This document shows, piece after piece, positions 12,401 to 22,870 of a stretch of 64,000 nt of DNA. The first letter of the stretch is position 1. Each line of letters opens with the position of its first letter. Position numbers and translations under genes: made by a program. Source of the stretch: Distichodus sexfasciatus (taxonomy: Eukaryota; Chordata; Actinopteri; Characiformes; Distichodontidae); NCBI GenBank assembly GCA_032718565.1, contig JAVGVS010000759.1, positions 1-64,000 on the forward strand. The letters run 5' to 3'. Below the pieces are notes generated by a model that saw only the letters and a list, made by a program, of their open reading frames with translations, did not search any database and had not been told where the DNA came from.

Positions 12401-15400
12401 CCACCGCGAGTTCAGCTCACCAATCCCAGAGACGGCGCGATGTGGAAATCTGAAATTTGGAAACAAAATCATCTATTGTATGTATCGAATCGTGAATCGT
12501 TTATGATTCGTGAATCGATTTTGAATCGAAGCGTGAACCCAAGAATCGGAACTGAATCGAAGGATGAGATGAGATGAGATTTCTTCGCGAGACGATATTA
12601 GATGGGTTTAATGAGCGACGGATTGTCGATCACTGAATCGATGTACGGTTAAACCGCTAGCGTTATACGTACTTGAGGAGATTCTCGGCCCCTGCTCTCA
12701 TCCTCATCTGTTTGATGATCTGCTGGTTGAGGCCGGCTCTCTGATTCTGCAGTCTGCTGCGGCCCGTCTGGGCCAAAGGGTTACATCCCTGAGAACGAAT
12801 CAAAGATAGAGAGAAAAAGAGAGAGAGAATGTTAGTGTCACATGCCGTACCGCTTCGTTAATCCCACTTATTCAACGTGTAAATATTCAAACACTCCACA
12901 AAACCACAAAGCAAACTATGCTCTGTTTGAATGGTATACGCTTTCTATCAAAGCATACAGGCTGGACCAGTTCTAGTTTCACACACACACACACACACAC
13001 ACCCACCCTTCACAGAGCGTGGGGTGTAACCCTGGCGCGCATCGAAACGACAGACGCAGGTAGAGAATGTGATGGAGGAGCGACGTTCCCCCCCCCAACT
13101 TCGTGACATCACCGCCGTCGCTGGGGCGCACCTAAACAAACTCGGCTCGAACTACGTAGAGCTTTTTATCGAGGGCAGTGGAGACGCTTCCACAAGCCTT
13201 ATCTGAGCAAACATTCCACACAGAAGACGCATCTCTCTGCAGGACAAGGGTGGAACACACCGTCCGAGGAATGGCCCTGCACAATCACACACAGTAAAAG
13301 ATATGAAAGTATGAGCAAACGGTGAGCCCTGTAACATCACATTACGAGATGCAAGGTCCTCTGAACCCACAGTAAACAAGTGAGATTGGGGACGGTTCAC
13401 ATGTATTTTTTAGAAGAGTTCGTCAACGAGACTTTGCGGTCCGCAATCTACGATTAGAACAATCCGTCCAGGATAACTGAACTATAACGTAACTTGTTCA
13501 ATTGTGGCATCAAATCAGGTGTGGCAAAGGACATTTTGTTATTTTACTCATCACAGAGTCGCTGGCAGTTTTAGATTAGAAAAGGGCAGGGCGATATGAG
13601 CAAAATCTCATCTTCTGATGTCATTTCATATCCCCATAACGATATACAACACGATACAGCAATTTTGGGGAAATTCAGTGGAACGTTCGCATAGCAAAAG
13701 CTCGAAACGCTCCACAGGTGCTCATATGGAACGCTGCTACAATTCGCCCCAAATTAATAGTAAAACGCCCATTTTTACGCTGTTTTATTCGGTAACGGCG
13801 CCTCTGTGCCGCGCTCTAATATACCGGCACTTTTCCCTGGCATTGAAAACGTTTCCGCGACGCTCTTGTGACTTGTGCTCAAGTGCCACTTCTTATGGCA
13901 TAAAATGGGTGAAAAAGGCGGCCCTTTTTACGGTTAGTAGGGAGCGTTTAACGTATCTCTGAAGTCGTTTGCTGAAAATATCTCCCATTTTCACCTGACC
14001 TGCTGCGGCCCACACACGCCCCATTCCGGAACTGGGGGGTAGACAGCACGGCGAGTTTGTAGCTCAGGTGAAAAGAATCAACATGGCTGCTGCTGACAGA
14101 CCGTCCATACGGCCATAGATGTTCAACACAACACAACACGACTCCTTCACCGCGATTCCTACGCTAGCGCTTGTGAGAACACATGGCGGATCAGGAAGCG
14201 CTAGCAGTTCTACCTGGTGGGCGGAGCTTCTCAGATAGGAGGGTGGTCTTTATTCAAATGTCCCCTACTGTGACGTAGAAGTAGGGGAGAAATCTAAACG
14301 GCTCGTTTGAGCGCAGGATTTCTGACATTCGTAAATTAATACTAACACAATTCACCATTTTATCAAACTTGCAGTGTGTGTGGAGGCGCCACAGACCCGA
14401 ACGGATGTCCAAAGAACAGAAAAAGTGATATTTTTTTCATAATATGGGACCTTTAAGGTGAATTGTGGCGTTCCATAGATGTGAGCATGCACACAGATCA
14501 GATTTGACTTGCCAAAGTTCCACTGCGCGCTCAAAATTAAGGCACAAATATAACGCCATAGTATTCTCCGTGCCTTCATCCACGTGGCGTCGTGGTGACT
14601 ACTGCAAACCCTCATCCAAACCATGAACGAATACTGCCACAAAGTGTCATGGGAGTGTCTAACTAACCTAAACTACTTAGTCGAGCCAGGCTTTTTAAAG
14701 TCACGCTTGGCCTCTTTACCACCTTTGAGCAAGGCTCGCGACTTTACGCCATCTAAAACAGAAACGAAACTATAATGCTGGATTTCATCAGAGGTGGTCA
14801 GTCCTTCTGTAATCGTTGATTCCACTCCACTCCTTACGATTCATAAAATGACTTCACTATTACACACAGACGAGTTACACTGGGGATGACGCGAAATTCT
14901 GCCCTACGAGTCATCTTCACGAAATCAGATCTGGACAAAGTTGAACCGACTGGTTTCAGCAGCAACGGAACAGACCACAAGACTTTAGTTTTGTACCAAT
15001 TCCAGACGAGTCGAAACTGCGGCCACTGCCCAAAGGCGACCTTAATTTATGACCCGGAACGTTCTGAAACGCCGACATTCGCAGCGCCCGGAACGGCAAA
15101 CTCGAGCATGCGTTACCTCCGCCGGCCTAAACCCGTCTCTCTCTCTCTCTCTCGATGGATGCACTGAGTCAGTAGGGCTACTCTGCAGAAAGTCTCCCAC
15201 AACCACAACCAATTATCAGCTCAGTGAAACTGTGTCGAGGGGCCCATAACAAGGTCGGAACAACGCTGTGCATGTCCCTGCCTCTCTCTCTCACACACAC
15301 ACACAGAGGAATGAGGTCTCATCAGGTCTTGCGTCCACAAATTCACTGTGCTCCCTTCGGTTTCAAAGGACTTTTTATATTTCTATATAATCAAACATAA

Positions 15401-18400
15401 TTATTGCTCAGAATCCTGTTCAAATCAAAAGAGACAATCTGGCGCAACATTTTCCCCTCTTTGGTTCGCTTTAGATCTTGTCTGGCTCGAGCACTGGCTA
15501 TAGACGGAGTTTAATCTGTAATGGATGTATAAAGATTTTGAGGTTAATTCATATTGGGGTGATTCCTGCTCGATCTTTCCTCTCGTTCCCATGCTCATCA
15601 TTTCTCCTTAAGGCTCTGCCTAAAACCTCGTGAAATGTAGCAGGGCTTATTTTACGCCGGTACAACCTTCCCCAATCCCAGGAGAAGCCCGAGCATCTGC
15701 GCTGCATTAGCGCGTGCGGTTTTGGCCGGCTTCTGCCTTTGGATAGGAGCGACGTCAATGGAAGAAGGCCGAGAGGAACATGCCGAATCCACGATTCCGT
15801 CTCTCGCCGGCCACAGAAGCAGCTCTGAGGCAAACGTCCAAAGCCATCACCCCAATCTGCAATATTTACTATAATCAAACCACCAACCTTTAGCTCATCC
15901 AGCCCAGACCCAAAACTGTCTCCCCTCCTACACGTTATTTATAGACTCGCCATATCAACCCGGGTTGGTATCCGCCCGCGCTAAACTATTCCTTTATTCT
16001 ACAGTCTTTCTTCAACTCCACAGGTACAAAACCATCACCACCACCACCTACGTTATTCATAAAGCATCCCCTCCGATTTCTTGAACTGCTAGTCCAAAAC
16101 AATCCGCCCACTTTCCCTTTCCTTGCTCACCCAAAACTATCGATATACCGTTCCAAAAACCTACCTATCTATTCCGGCCCATTTCCAGTCAACAACCTTT
16201 TAGGAAAAGATTATTCGGCACACGCAGAGATTTTTCTGCCTCGTCATCCCAAAACTATTCCATACACCCAACTGGCTAGAAAGCATTAGTCATTCTTCGT
16301 TAATTCTCTTCCCCAAATTCTTCTCCAGCCGTTATCCTTAAACTCTTTGCTCTTAAACTCATTTTTTATATCTACAGGCCCAAAACCAGCCACAGGCTCT
16401 GCATCTCTTGCGGTTTGGGAAAAGGTCAAAGCAAACCAAAGAAATTAATAATGAAATAGGGGACAAGAAAGCAGACAAAGCAAAATGAGGAAAAGGAGGA
16501 GAGAGGAAATGACCAAAAAGCCTAATTCAGTCAGAAATTCCTAACTATATTAAATAGAATGCAACCTCCCCAACAACCCCCACACGCTGAGGAACAATAA
16601 CAATACAACTGTAAAAACAAGGCTGAGATTTGAAATACTCCTCTTCATTCCTCTTTCACTTTGCTGTAAGACAAAAGGGACGTAAAAAAAACGTTCGATG
16701 ACAATACCGAATAACATGTCATGTCCTGCACTATAGCAGCCCCCATATTAAGGGCTTTAGAGGAATCAGACGCTGAGGACAGACTGAACCTCGCCCTGCT
16801 GAAGTGTTTACGCCAGTGGTCAGTTTATGACAGGGTGAGACCGGCCACCCCATAATCTAACCCTCACTGGTGGCCACCATTCACTTTTAATACATCCAGG
16901 AAGCTCTGGACAAAACAAGCAGGCCAGATACAGTTCAGACAAGAGAGCCGAGCTCCCACACAGACAAAGGCCCTTTTCAGTGCTCGGATCCAAACGCGCT
17001 TAGGCTAAAAAAACACACCGATGCCTCTGCAAATATGTGCCCTCACAGGTTCCACCGCCCCCACCGTCGCACCAGCACACGGCGATCACGCTTTAGATAA
17101 TGACACTCTTCAATCAATGCCCGTATAATCACGCAGAGATGCCAGAAATTCTCTCAGGACATTACGCCTCATAAAGGGAGGAGCGCACATTTTAAGATGC
17201 GTTCCTTTCAGATGGTGTCCGTAAAATCCAAAAAAAATATATATATCCATAATGAATGAATGCCAGACATAGAAACAAATCTACTAACAAAGGCCTTAGG
17301 GTCAATGCTTGAAACCTGGTTCTCACCCACAGTTTCTCTCATGCCAAGAAAGGAAGCGAGGCAAGATTTTGGAGGAATGTGTTGGGGGGTATAAATCCAT
17401 CTAAGGAATTCATAAGCCATAACTCAATATGTCCACCTCTAGCTCAAGGTCTGGCCAACAGTTGGAACTGGACACAATATTCAGAAAGGAGTTTTATCAC
17501 TTTTATCATCAAAGTCACAAGCATAGATGCCATAGACAGACAACACCAATGATTAATAAGGTAATAAAGGAACGTATTTACCATGCGTATAAATAAAATT
17601 AATACATTTCTCTTTTCCTTAGTGTAACATATTCCATGTTTTCTGCTTTGTTTCATATTGTCTCCATTATTTACATGCACTGTTCATGCTGTTACTATGT
17701 TACAGGACTTCTACACTGTTGTCCAGACATTGCACATTGCACTTTAAACCACAACTTATACCATTATATTATTATATCTGTTTAACTGAATTTTAATTCA
17801 AAGTTTAACTTTTTTTCCCATATTTTATGCTTATACCAGTAATCTGTTAAATCATGTTTCAATATTTCATATCTCAACCTGTAATGTGTAAATATGTTTA
17901 TTTGTATTATAATCCAAAGCTGTTTTTTGGGTTTTTTTAAGTCTTTTAACTTGTATTCTTTGTTTAAACTGTACAGTCAAAAAGAGAGAGAGGGACACAT
18001 TTCACCAGGCGTCGTACCTGTATAACTGTGGATGTGGCAAATAAAGAATCTTTAAGTATGTGGACGTTCTAATAATTAATAGAAGATGCAAAAAAGGCTA
18101 AATCTTGACCACATCGATTTGTACTTGAAGTCCAACACATGGGAGCCAGATGTCTTCTAGCGCTGGAGTCAAACCATTTCCACCTCAGTAGCAGCAACAG
18201 CAGCATTCACCAAATCCACAGCCGAAAGAAACACCTTCCAAAGCGACAAGGCGTGTTCGACAACGCAACCAAGTTCACAAACACAGCACGACACCGCTTC
18301 GCCGAACCTGTTTGTCGGAGTCAACGCCATCGAAAGTCGATCGAAACTCCTTCGCCCCTCACCTTTTTGAAGTAGCTGTTCTCCACCGCCGCGTCGCCGT

Positions 18401-18431
18401 TACATCCGTTGGCAATTAACGCGTCCGTCAT
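316..18431 (-). CDS. rhpn2: rhophilin-2, 5' five coding exons (gene continues left of window)
   Basis: Rhophilin-2 is a cytoplasmic scaffold that binds GTP-Rho through an N-terminal HR1 repeat and also carries BRO1 and PDZ domains. Five minus-strand exons join in phase: 18431-18363, 12788-12673, 5422-5294, 901-826 and 393-316. Together they give 468 nt, or 156 codons. All visible junctions are AG/GT. The protein starts MTDALIANG, then has GCNPLAQTGRSRLQNQRA (residues 24-41) and AENLL, a strongly conserved rhophilin HR1 signature. LELSYVNSNLQLLKEELEGL follows in exon 3. IPLIPLGLKETKEVDF and DFILEHYSEDG open the BRO1 region and match mammalian RHPN2 closely. The start ATG has a purine at -3 and lies in GC-rich DNA. 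The remaining BRO1 and PDZ exons must lie beyond position 1. RHPN1 is the alternative, but the exon 1 start MTDALI and the linkage to slc7a10 favour RHPN2. Confidence 0.93.
826..901 (-). CDS. rhpn2: rhpn2 coding exon 4 (start of BRO1 domain, residues 105-130)
   Basis: Encodes GSASIPLIPLGLKETKEVDF followed by AVPFK. IPLIPLGLKETK.VDF is the conserved opening of the rhophilin BRO1 domain. The acceptor TTTTAACAG completes Gln105; the donor is GTCAGT in phase 0. Confidence 0.93.
1208..1810 (+). repeat. Interspersed repeat with CACTAGGTAGTGCA core (copy 1)
   Basis: Begins near gcacgataatatcggaatcg and ends near gctgtgttagaaatgg. It shares long blocks with 7030-7503 (reverse), 41429-42012 and 55325-55955, including ctctctacgcactaggtagt and gacttggtacaccac. 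No coding capacity. The 5' end of the 7 kb copy (TAGGGATGCACG) suggests a non-autonomous hAT-like element, but ends were not resolved here. Confidence 0.7.
3915..4001. repeat. (CA)n microsatellite with (CGCA)n start
   Basis: About 85 bases of nearly pure CA, beginning as gcgcacgcac, directly joined to the 290-bp repeat copy. Confidence 0.95.
4002..4300 (+). repeat. CA-flanked ~290-bp repeat, copy 1
   Basis: Follows a long CA run (3915-4001). It contains tattactatctttgtgaggt, telomere-like cctaaccctaacc, tttctcaaataaaacaagc, and paired GGGGAC/GTCCCC blocks, and ends in another CA run. Eight related copies lie elsewhere in the window, all in this orientation. Confidence 0.8.
4560..4672 (-). 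repeat. hAT-like MITE fragment of the cgattc family
   Basis: Contains tattgaatcgtgactc, gaatcgtgaatcgatat and gagcccaagaacgg, and ends tggtgcagccct, the reverse of a GGGCTGCACCA terminus. Related to 12258-12560 and 56570-56742. Confidence 0.55.
5294..5422 (-). CDS. rhpn2: rhpn2 coding exon 3 (HR1 second helix, residues 62-104)
   Basis: Encodes ATSNNKVRDMVLLELSYVNS followed by NLQLLKEELEGLNSSVEVYQ. This is the leucine-rich second HR1 helix and the linker to BRO1. The acceptor is CTCTCTCAG, the donor GTAAGT. Length 129 nt joins in frame to exons 2 and 4. A GA-type microsatellite lies in the intron just before the acceptor. Confidence 0.94.
6597..6890. repeat. Possible MITE with AGGGGTGT-type ends
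   Basis: Left end aaagggtgtgaaccttcac and right end gaagtg-type sequence reading cttcaacacccctag form an imperfect terminal inverted repeat around tgcgatatc/cgatta-rich DNA. I could not identify a clean target duplication. Confidence 0.4.
7030..7503 (-). repeat. Interspersed repeat with CACTAGGTAGTGCA core (copy 2, reverse)
   Basis: Reverse-strand copy of the repeat at 1208-1810. Contains gcactacctagtgcgtagag and caagtcaaatagggcgcg and ends tatcgtgcatccctag, so the element's own 5' end reads CTAGGGATGCACGATA. Confidence 0.7.
8302..8948. repeat. Polypyrimidine (CTCC/TCTC) tract
   Basis: About 650 bases of almost uninterrupted C and T on the plus strand, hence polypurine on the rhpn2 sense strand. 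Apparent long serine/proline/leucine reading frames here are low-complexity artefacts. A CA run follows at 8949-8971. Confidence 0.95.
9407..9467. repeat. (CA)n microsatellite
   Basis: About 60 bases of CA with one short C interruption at its start. Confidence 0.95.
10153..10562. mobile_element. hAT-type MITE with 8-bp target duplication
   Basis: Starts TAGGGCTGCAACAAATG and ends CTTTCAGCTCTA, so its termini are inverted repeats of TAGRGCTG form. It is flanked by gttatcat (10145-10152) and gttatcac (10563-10570), an 8-bp duplication with one mismatch, as expected for hAT transposition. Subterminal ends carry gtaatcgaataat / gtaatcgaattat. At 410 bp with no transposase frame it is non-autonomous. 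Confidence 0.85.
10715..11023. repeat. hAT-like repeat fragment ending in TAGGGCTACGCGATAT
   Basis: The right end reads ggcatatcgcgtagccctag, a typical fish hAT terminus in reverse. It shares ctttaaggtgaattgtggc and gttccacagatctgagtgc-type sequence with 14455-14490. The left end is not resolved. Confidence 0.45.
11061..11303 (+). mobile_element. tRNA-derived SINE
   Basis: The 5' part has an RNA polymerase III A box (tggcctaacgg) and B box (ggttcgaatcc). The body has accgctgaggtactcatgag and gatgggtcaaatgcagaggt, and the end is cacaatgacaaataatcact. This is the common teleost tRNA-headed SINE layout. Related copies: 21066-21508 (split), 40250-40345 (-), 43484-43588 (-), 51966-52150 (+). Confidence 0.85.
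12258..12560. repeat. hAT-like MITE of the cgattc family
   Basis: Begins caggggtgtgccaaaaaac, followed by many gaatcg/cgattc motifs, a C-rich middle (12390-12410), and gtgaacccaagaatcgg near the other end. Right terminus is not clear; a gatgagatgagatgag run follows. Confidence 0.6.
12673..12788 (-). CDS. rhpn2: rhpn2 coding exon 2 (HR1 repeat, residues 24-61)
   Basis: Encodes GCNPLAQTGRSRLQNQRA, then LNQQIIKQMRMRAGAENLL: the first helix of the HR1 (REM-1) antiparallel coiled coil that contacts Rho. The acceptor TTCTCAG is followed by GGA; the donor GTACGT splits the codon for Lys62 (AA|G). Confidence 0.94.
13570..13965. repeat. hAT-like interspersed repeat (gggcgatatgag end)
   Basis: Starts gggcagggcgatatgagc, the typical beginning of fish hAT-like MITEs. 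It contains cagtggaacgttcgc, shared with the CACTAGGTAGTGCA family at 1408 and 55531. The right end is unclear. Confidence 0.45.
14270..14660. repeat. Interspersed repeat related to 10715-11023
   Basis: Shares ctttaaggtgaattgtggc and the following gttccatagatgtgagc block with 10909-10953. No protein-coding content and no clear ends. Confidence 0.4.
17660..18056 (+). mobile_element. LINE (CR1/L2-like) 3' UTR tail, 5'-truncated
   Basis: Ends cgtacctgtataactgtgg then atgtggcaaataaagaatct. The reverse complement of 21861-21925 reads gtacctgtataactt then cgtgacaaataaagaatct, so both are tails of the same LINE type. Only untranslated sequence remains. Left boundary approximate. Confidence 0.65.
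18363..18431 (-). CDS. rhpn2: rhpn2 coding exon 1 (residues 1-23)
   Basis: Starts at ATG (18431-18429) and encodes MTDALIANGCNGDAAVENSY plus FKK, ending in phase 0 at a GTGAGG donor (18362-18361). The next exon opens GCNPLAQ, as in vertebrate RHPN2. The exon is GC-rich and sits below a TATA, CCAAT and GC-box cluster. Confidence 0.92.
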
Positions 18432-18760
18432 TTCGGAAACCTCCCTCGCAGTACTCGGCTTCGACGAAACTCAGAAAAGAAAGACAAGAACTAAGAAAGA
18501 AGAAAAGAAAAAGAGTGCGCCCGGGGCTCAACAGGTGCGCGTTTGTAGGGCGGAGGATTCGAAATCTCGTCTCTCCCTCTCGGCTTCTCTCTCGAACTCT
18601 CTGACAATCTCCACAGCGCATCTGCGTTTCCATCTGATCGCTCGGAGTCTCCGCCCCTTGTCGATGACGCCATCAAAAGGGGCGGCGCCCAATGGTGTGC
18701 ACCTGTGCGCAGGCCACGCCCATTTCGCTGCCTTCTCTATATAAAGAGCGACGGTGTATA
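18432..18760 (-). promoter_or_regulatory. Candidate rhpn2 promoter and 5' UTR
   Basis: Directly upstream of the rhpn2 ATG the DNA turns GC-rich. Read on the minus strand, it has ctctttatatagag (18748-18735, TATA-like), gggcgtggcc, attggg (reverse CCAAT at 18689-18693), ggcgccgcccc, a CRE half-site in ggcgtcatc (near 18665) and ggggcgg (18657-18651). The TATA-to-ATG distance would allow a 5' UTR of about 275 nt. Function is inferred from motifs only. Confidence 0.55.
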
Positions 18761-19035
18761 TATTTAGAACAAACACCGGTAACTACGGCGCCGTACAGCA
18801 CCGAGGTAAATAAAGGAAGCTTGGAGGGGATTAAAGACTGAATTAGTATCAGATTGCTTCCAAATTTGTACATAAGTTTTAGGTTCAAGCTTCCTAAACA
18901 ATGATAGATTTTGTTTTGTTGAGGACTTTTAATTTAGAATTGACTTGGTTCCGGAAATGTTCGGAATTTGTCATGAATTTGCGTAAATACATCACACTAA
19001 ATATATTTGCACAACTTGTAATGCACCTTCCCCAA

Positions 19036-19071
<36 letters not shown>
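19036..19071. repeat. (CA)n microsatellite
   Basis: A 36-base CA run immediately before copy 2 of the CA-flanked repeat. Confidence 0.95.
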
Positions 19072-19073
<2 letters not shown>

Positions 19074-19540
19074 ATTACTGTCTATGTGAGGTCCATCCAC
19101 TGACTCCTATAAGATGTAAATAATTCTACAGCTACACCTTAACCTAACCCTAACCCTAGCCTTAACATCAGTTCAATCTTTTATCTTTTTTAATTTCTCA
19201 AATAAAACATGGACATTTTCTATAAAAATCTTTTTTCCTTATGGGGACACCTGTCCAATGTCCTTACAAAGCCATAAAAATAAATTAAAGTATTTTTAAA
19301 GGACAGCCAGGTCCTCTCAACCCCCTAAAACATGAGCACCTACCCCACTAAATAACCTAACCCAACCTTAACACTTCACCTTGGTAATCATGGTTTTGAT
19401 TCTTTTATTTGTTTTGTTTTCTTTTATTTTGACTTTTACAAAAGACATTTTTCTATAAAACCCTTGTCCTTATGAGGAGTGGTCTCATCTACAAAAATGT
19501 TCTCACAAGGCCAGAAAATTCACACATACACACACCTGTG
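19072..19540 (+). repeat. CA-flanked ~290-bp repeat, copies 2 and 3 (degenerate, tandem)
   Basis: First copy: gtattactgtctatgtgagg, then cctaaccctaaccctagcc, tttctcaaataaaacatgg and ggggacacctgtccaatgtc. A second, more diverged copy starts near 19361 (cctaacccaaccttaacac), with tttctataaaacccttgtcc and a final cacacatacacacacc. Same orientation as all others. Confidence 0.7.
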
Positions 19541-20948
19541 TACACACACATACACTCACACTGTGAGTGTAATCCATTTTGACTCTAATATGATGAAAAC
19601 TTTTTAGCTGCTTTAATGATTATTTTTACAATTTCATATCTGTGTATACGTTGTTTTAATTAATATATGCTTTAAAATGCAATGTGTCTCTATATGTATA
19701 TACAATTATTTATCAAGCTGCTATATATAATTACATATAGACATAAAAATCCAAATTTACACAAATTCAAGAATTCTACAGTGCCAGTGCGTTGCTTTTT
19801 ATTTCCTTCATGCAATGTTATAGGTTAGAAGGGATTAATTCAACATTATTGAGCCATCCTCTTGTGCCAGCTTCTGGCAATCTCCACATCTCTCTTCAGG
19901 TTGCCATGGCGGCGGTGATGATCAGGGTCAAAGCCTCCAATATGCCCCCACTTTGGACTTAATGTAGAAGTCTGGTTATAGATAGAATAGATTTCTCAGC
20001 CACTTCTTTACTCTCTTCACTTTTGTTACTGCTGCAAATGCCACACAAATGCCACACAAAGACCTTGAATGATGACAGTTGCTTGGTAACCACCCAAAGA
20101 TGATTTTGACCACAGATTCCATGTCTGTGTGTGTGTGTGTGAGTGTTCTTGCAAATAAATAAATAATGGACAATTGGATTGTTGGAAAAACGGCAGGTTG
20201 TAAAACAGCTTTGTCTTGCCAGTTTTTGATTATGTGACATTCGTGTGTGAATTTGTAATGTCAGTTTATAATTGTAAAATTGTGTGAGTTTTTTTAATAT
20301 TATATATACAGACAGTGACTGTATCACAAATAGAACATCACCTTCAATCAAAAACATCACCTTTAATGTGTATTTACAAAGGTTACAATTTACTAAAATT
20401 TACACATTTAAACTAGAAGTGTAACAAACATGATTCATTCCAATATAACAAGTTATTATCTGTTTCCTTTTGAAATGCTTCACACCATGCCATTGTGTGC
20501 ATCTGGCAGGTACATCACAATTTCTCCAGTGCAGTATAACGTATATTATCTAACGTATATTTCCTTCCCATATTTAGCTTCCTTCCAGAGGTGCGTACGT
20601 GACTGACTAGGACTTTAACTGAAATTGTTGACAAAAAGTGATGAAGCAGTCAGTAAAAATTGGTACTTGAATGGACCTGGTTGAATACAGTAGTAAACTT
20701 GAAATAAAGCTCCATCTGGTGGACAGACGGGGAACAGCAGCCAGCTTTAATAATTGCCCAAAATGTTTCATTGAAATAATCAAACTAATTTAAAATACAT
20801 TAGAATGTTCAAAGTCTATCTTACACTTTTCGGTATGAATCCCCTTTATTTTAGTTTTTCATATATATGAAATACTTTATTAATATGTTCTCTATTAAAC
20901 AAGCATTTAAAAAGTATTGCAAGTCCTAAAGTGCTGTAAATAAAGAAC

Positions 20949-21002
20949 ACCACCACCAACAACAACAACAACAATAATAATACTAATAATAATAATAATA
21001 AA
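20949..21002. repeat. (ACC/ACA/ATA)n trinucleotide run
   Basis: caccaccaacaacaacaac grading into aataataataat; a compound trinucleotide microsatellite. Confidence 0.9.
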
Positions 21003-21065
21003 ACTTTGCATCAAATTTTCCAGGCTTAGCCATGGAGATATATAATCCATCATATAATTTATGAT

Positions 21066-21508
21066 GATCTGAAGGTCGTTGGTTCAAGTCCCGAACTGGT
21101 AAAGGTACCACTGAGGTATGCGTGAGCAAGGTACCGCCCTCAGGCATTGCTCTCCAGGCACTGCCAAATTCATGGATGGGACAAATGCAGAGATTTCGTT
21201 GTAGGTTGAATCCTGCATCCTAATTGTCTCTCTTTCTACGTCTAGTTTAAATTTTATATTCAATACTCCATTTCTAGTTTTAAATGTTTCTTTCATATTC
21301 TATTTAGATATTGTTTATTCTATGTGCCTTATTTGTTCTTTGTTTCTTGTTCGTTCTTGTTTGCACTGTGAAAGCTGGAACCACTTTGTCTCGTCTCTCT
21401 GTATGTACAGTATATAGCAGAGATGACAAAGTTTACTTTGATTTTGACTTTGATTTTGTTGTGGTGCCCTGTGTGCTGTGCTGTATTCACGATGACAAAT
21501 GATCACTG
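21066..21508 (+). mobile_element. tRNA-derived SINE split by a LINE tail
   Basis: The left half (21066-21215) has the B box ggttcaagtcc, accactgaggtatgcgtgag and the atgggacaaatgcagag block. The right half (about 21457-21508) resumes with ttgtggtgccctgtgtgctg and cacgatgacaaatgatcac. The interruption is the element at 21216-21456. A gttgt motif occurs at both junctions, consistent with a short target duplication. Confidence 0.75.
21216..21456 (+). mobile_element. LINE 3' tail (tttgactttgatttt end) inserted in a SINE
   Basis: Ends cagtatatagcagagatgac then a tail of tttgatttt/gactttgatttt. The same end (cagtatatagcagagatgac, then aataaagttgactttggac) occurs at 61735-61806. Non-coding 3' fragment only. 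Confidence 0.7.
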
Positions 21509-21860
21509 TCTTCATCACCCATTCTTAATATGAAATTTGTTTTTAATATCCACTGATGCAGTCTTCATGAAGATTCTGACATTCATCAATGTCTTCTTGT
21601 TTAAGATTTGTTCTTAGGTAAGAATAGAATCGGCTGAAAAGCACTCTTACACGAATTTTATTGCATGTTTGTGCAGATATTAGCTTATAGGGTTGTCATC
21701 ACTTTTACAGTTGTATGATATTATATTATGTCATTTAAATGTCTTAACTTAAAAAAATGGTGAAATTGTGAAATACAGTGCGTACCTAGGTATTTAAGCT
21801 CTAGAAGTGAAATACCTGGAACTCTTATCAAATGTTCAGGGAGTTCGAAATCTTTCAGAT

Positions 21861-22870
21861 GATTCAAGATTCAAGATTCTTTATTTGTCACGTGCAAGTT
21901 ATACAGGTACAACATGCAGTGAAATGTATCCTGATCCGCTCTTTTAACTGTGCAACAGACAAGGGAAAAACAAGAGACACAATACAAACTTACAAACATA
22001 AGACTGACTTAAATAAGGAGGTTGGGGTAACAGGACGAAAAAATAAAACTATATATTATACAATAAGGAACATAAAGTTACATGTGCAATATAAAGTTAC
22101 ATGTGCAAGTTTTTAACCTGAGATTGCAAAATTGTGCTAAGACAGAACAGGTGCAATGAGATGATTTTTTAAAGTGCCAAGTGCAACTGCAGCATTATAC
22201 ATAGCAGACAGAGTAGGGCATGTGATATTGGACAAAGAAATGTGGCAACCAGTATAAGTGATTATCACAATTGAGGTTTATATAACAGTCAGACAGTATA
22301 AATTATCGTAGCAATATGAGGTATGTATTAGCAGCATGTAATAACATGGACAATTACAGTATAAGTTATCGTAATGATATGAGGTATGTATTAGTAGCAT
22401 GTAATAACAGAACTTAAAAGGGCATGTCCTTGTTCAGAAAACGGATGGCCTGAGGATAGAAACTCCTCCTGATTCTCTCTGTTTTGGCCATGATGGTGCG
22501 GAACCTTCTGCCTAATGGCAGAAGATGAAAAAGTCTGTTTCCTGGGTGAGATGAGTCTTTTATAATCCTGATTGCCCTGGTCCTACATCTCTTGGAGTAA
22601 ATGTCCTGCAGGGAAGGGAGAGCTGACGTGCAGCAGCGCTCCGCTGCCCGGATCACTCGCTGGAGGGCTTTCTGGTCCTGAACACAGCTGTTCCCGTACC
22701 AGGACAGAATGTTCTGTGTAATGATGCTCTCCACAGCACCAGAGTAGAAAGCTTTGAGAACGGCAGGGGAAACCCGAAACTTTCGCAGCTTCCGAAGGTG
22801 ATACAGGCGCTGCTTTGCCTTCTTGACTTGAACATTGATATGTTCAGCCCATGTCAGATGAGAGGTGAAA
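21861..22870 (-). mobile_element. 5'-truncated LINE (CR1/L2-like), C-terminal RT ORF plus 3' UTR
   Basis: On the minus strand an open frame runs from about 22866 to 22414. It includes WAEHINVQVKKAKQRLYHLR, ESIITQNILSWYGN and ALQRVIRAAERCC, the typical C-terminal region of fish non-LTR retrotransposon reverse transcriptases. The 3' UTR ends in gattc-type heptamers (gattcaagattcaagattc on the plus strand, 21861-21879). The RT catalytic core is absent, so the copy is dead. No frameshift was seen in the remaining part. Confidence 0.8.

Larger units (their letters stand above)
5423..12672 (-). other. rhpn2 intron 2 and its repeat content
   Basis: A 7.2-kb intron. It contains a GC-rich stretch downstream of exon 3 (5514-5680), a MITE-like block (about 6597-6890), a reverse copy of the CACTAGGTAGTGCA repeat (7030-7503), a long polypyrimidine tract (8302-8948), CA runs (8949-8971, 9024-9048, 9407-9467, 9730-9752), a hAT MITE with target duplication (10153-10562), a SINE (11061-11303) and a cgattc-family element (12258-12560). 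No additional exon is seen. Confidence 0.85.
12789..18362 (-). other. rhpn2 intron 1 and its repeat content
   Basis: A 5.6-kb intron. It includes a CA run (12979-13003), hAT-like repeats at about 13570-13965 and 14270-14660, and a CT run (15132-15152). From 15900 to 16400 the motif cccaaaac recurs irregularly. A LINE 3' tail lies at 17660-18056. No extra coding exon recognised. Confidence 0.8.

Noticed and set aside
15549..15878. 109-codon reverse frame in rhpn2 intron 1
   Set aside because: No recognisable domain, no splice partners, sits inside an intron of the same strand; most likely chance.
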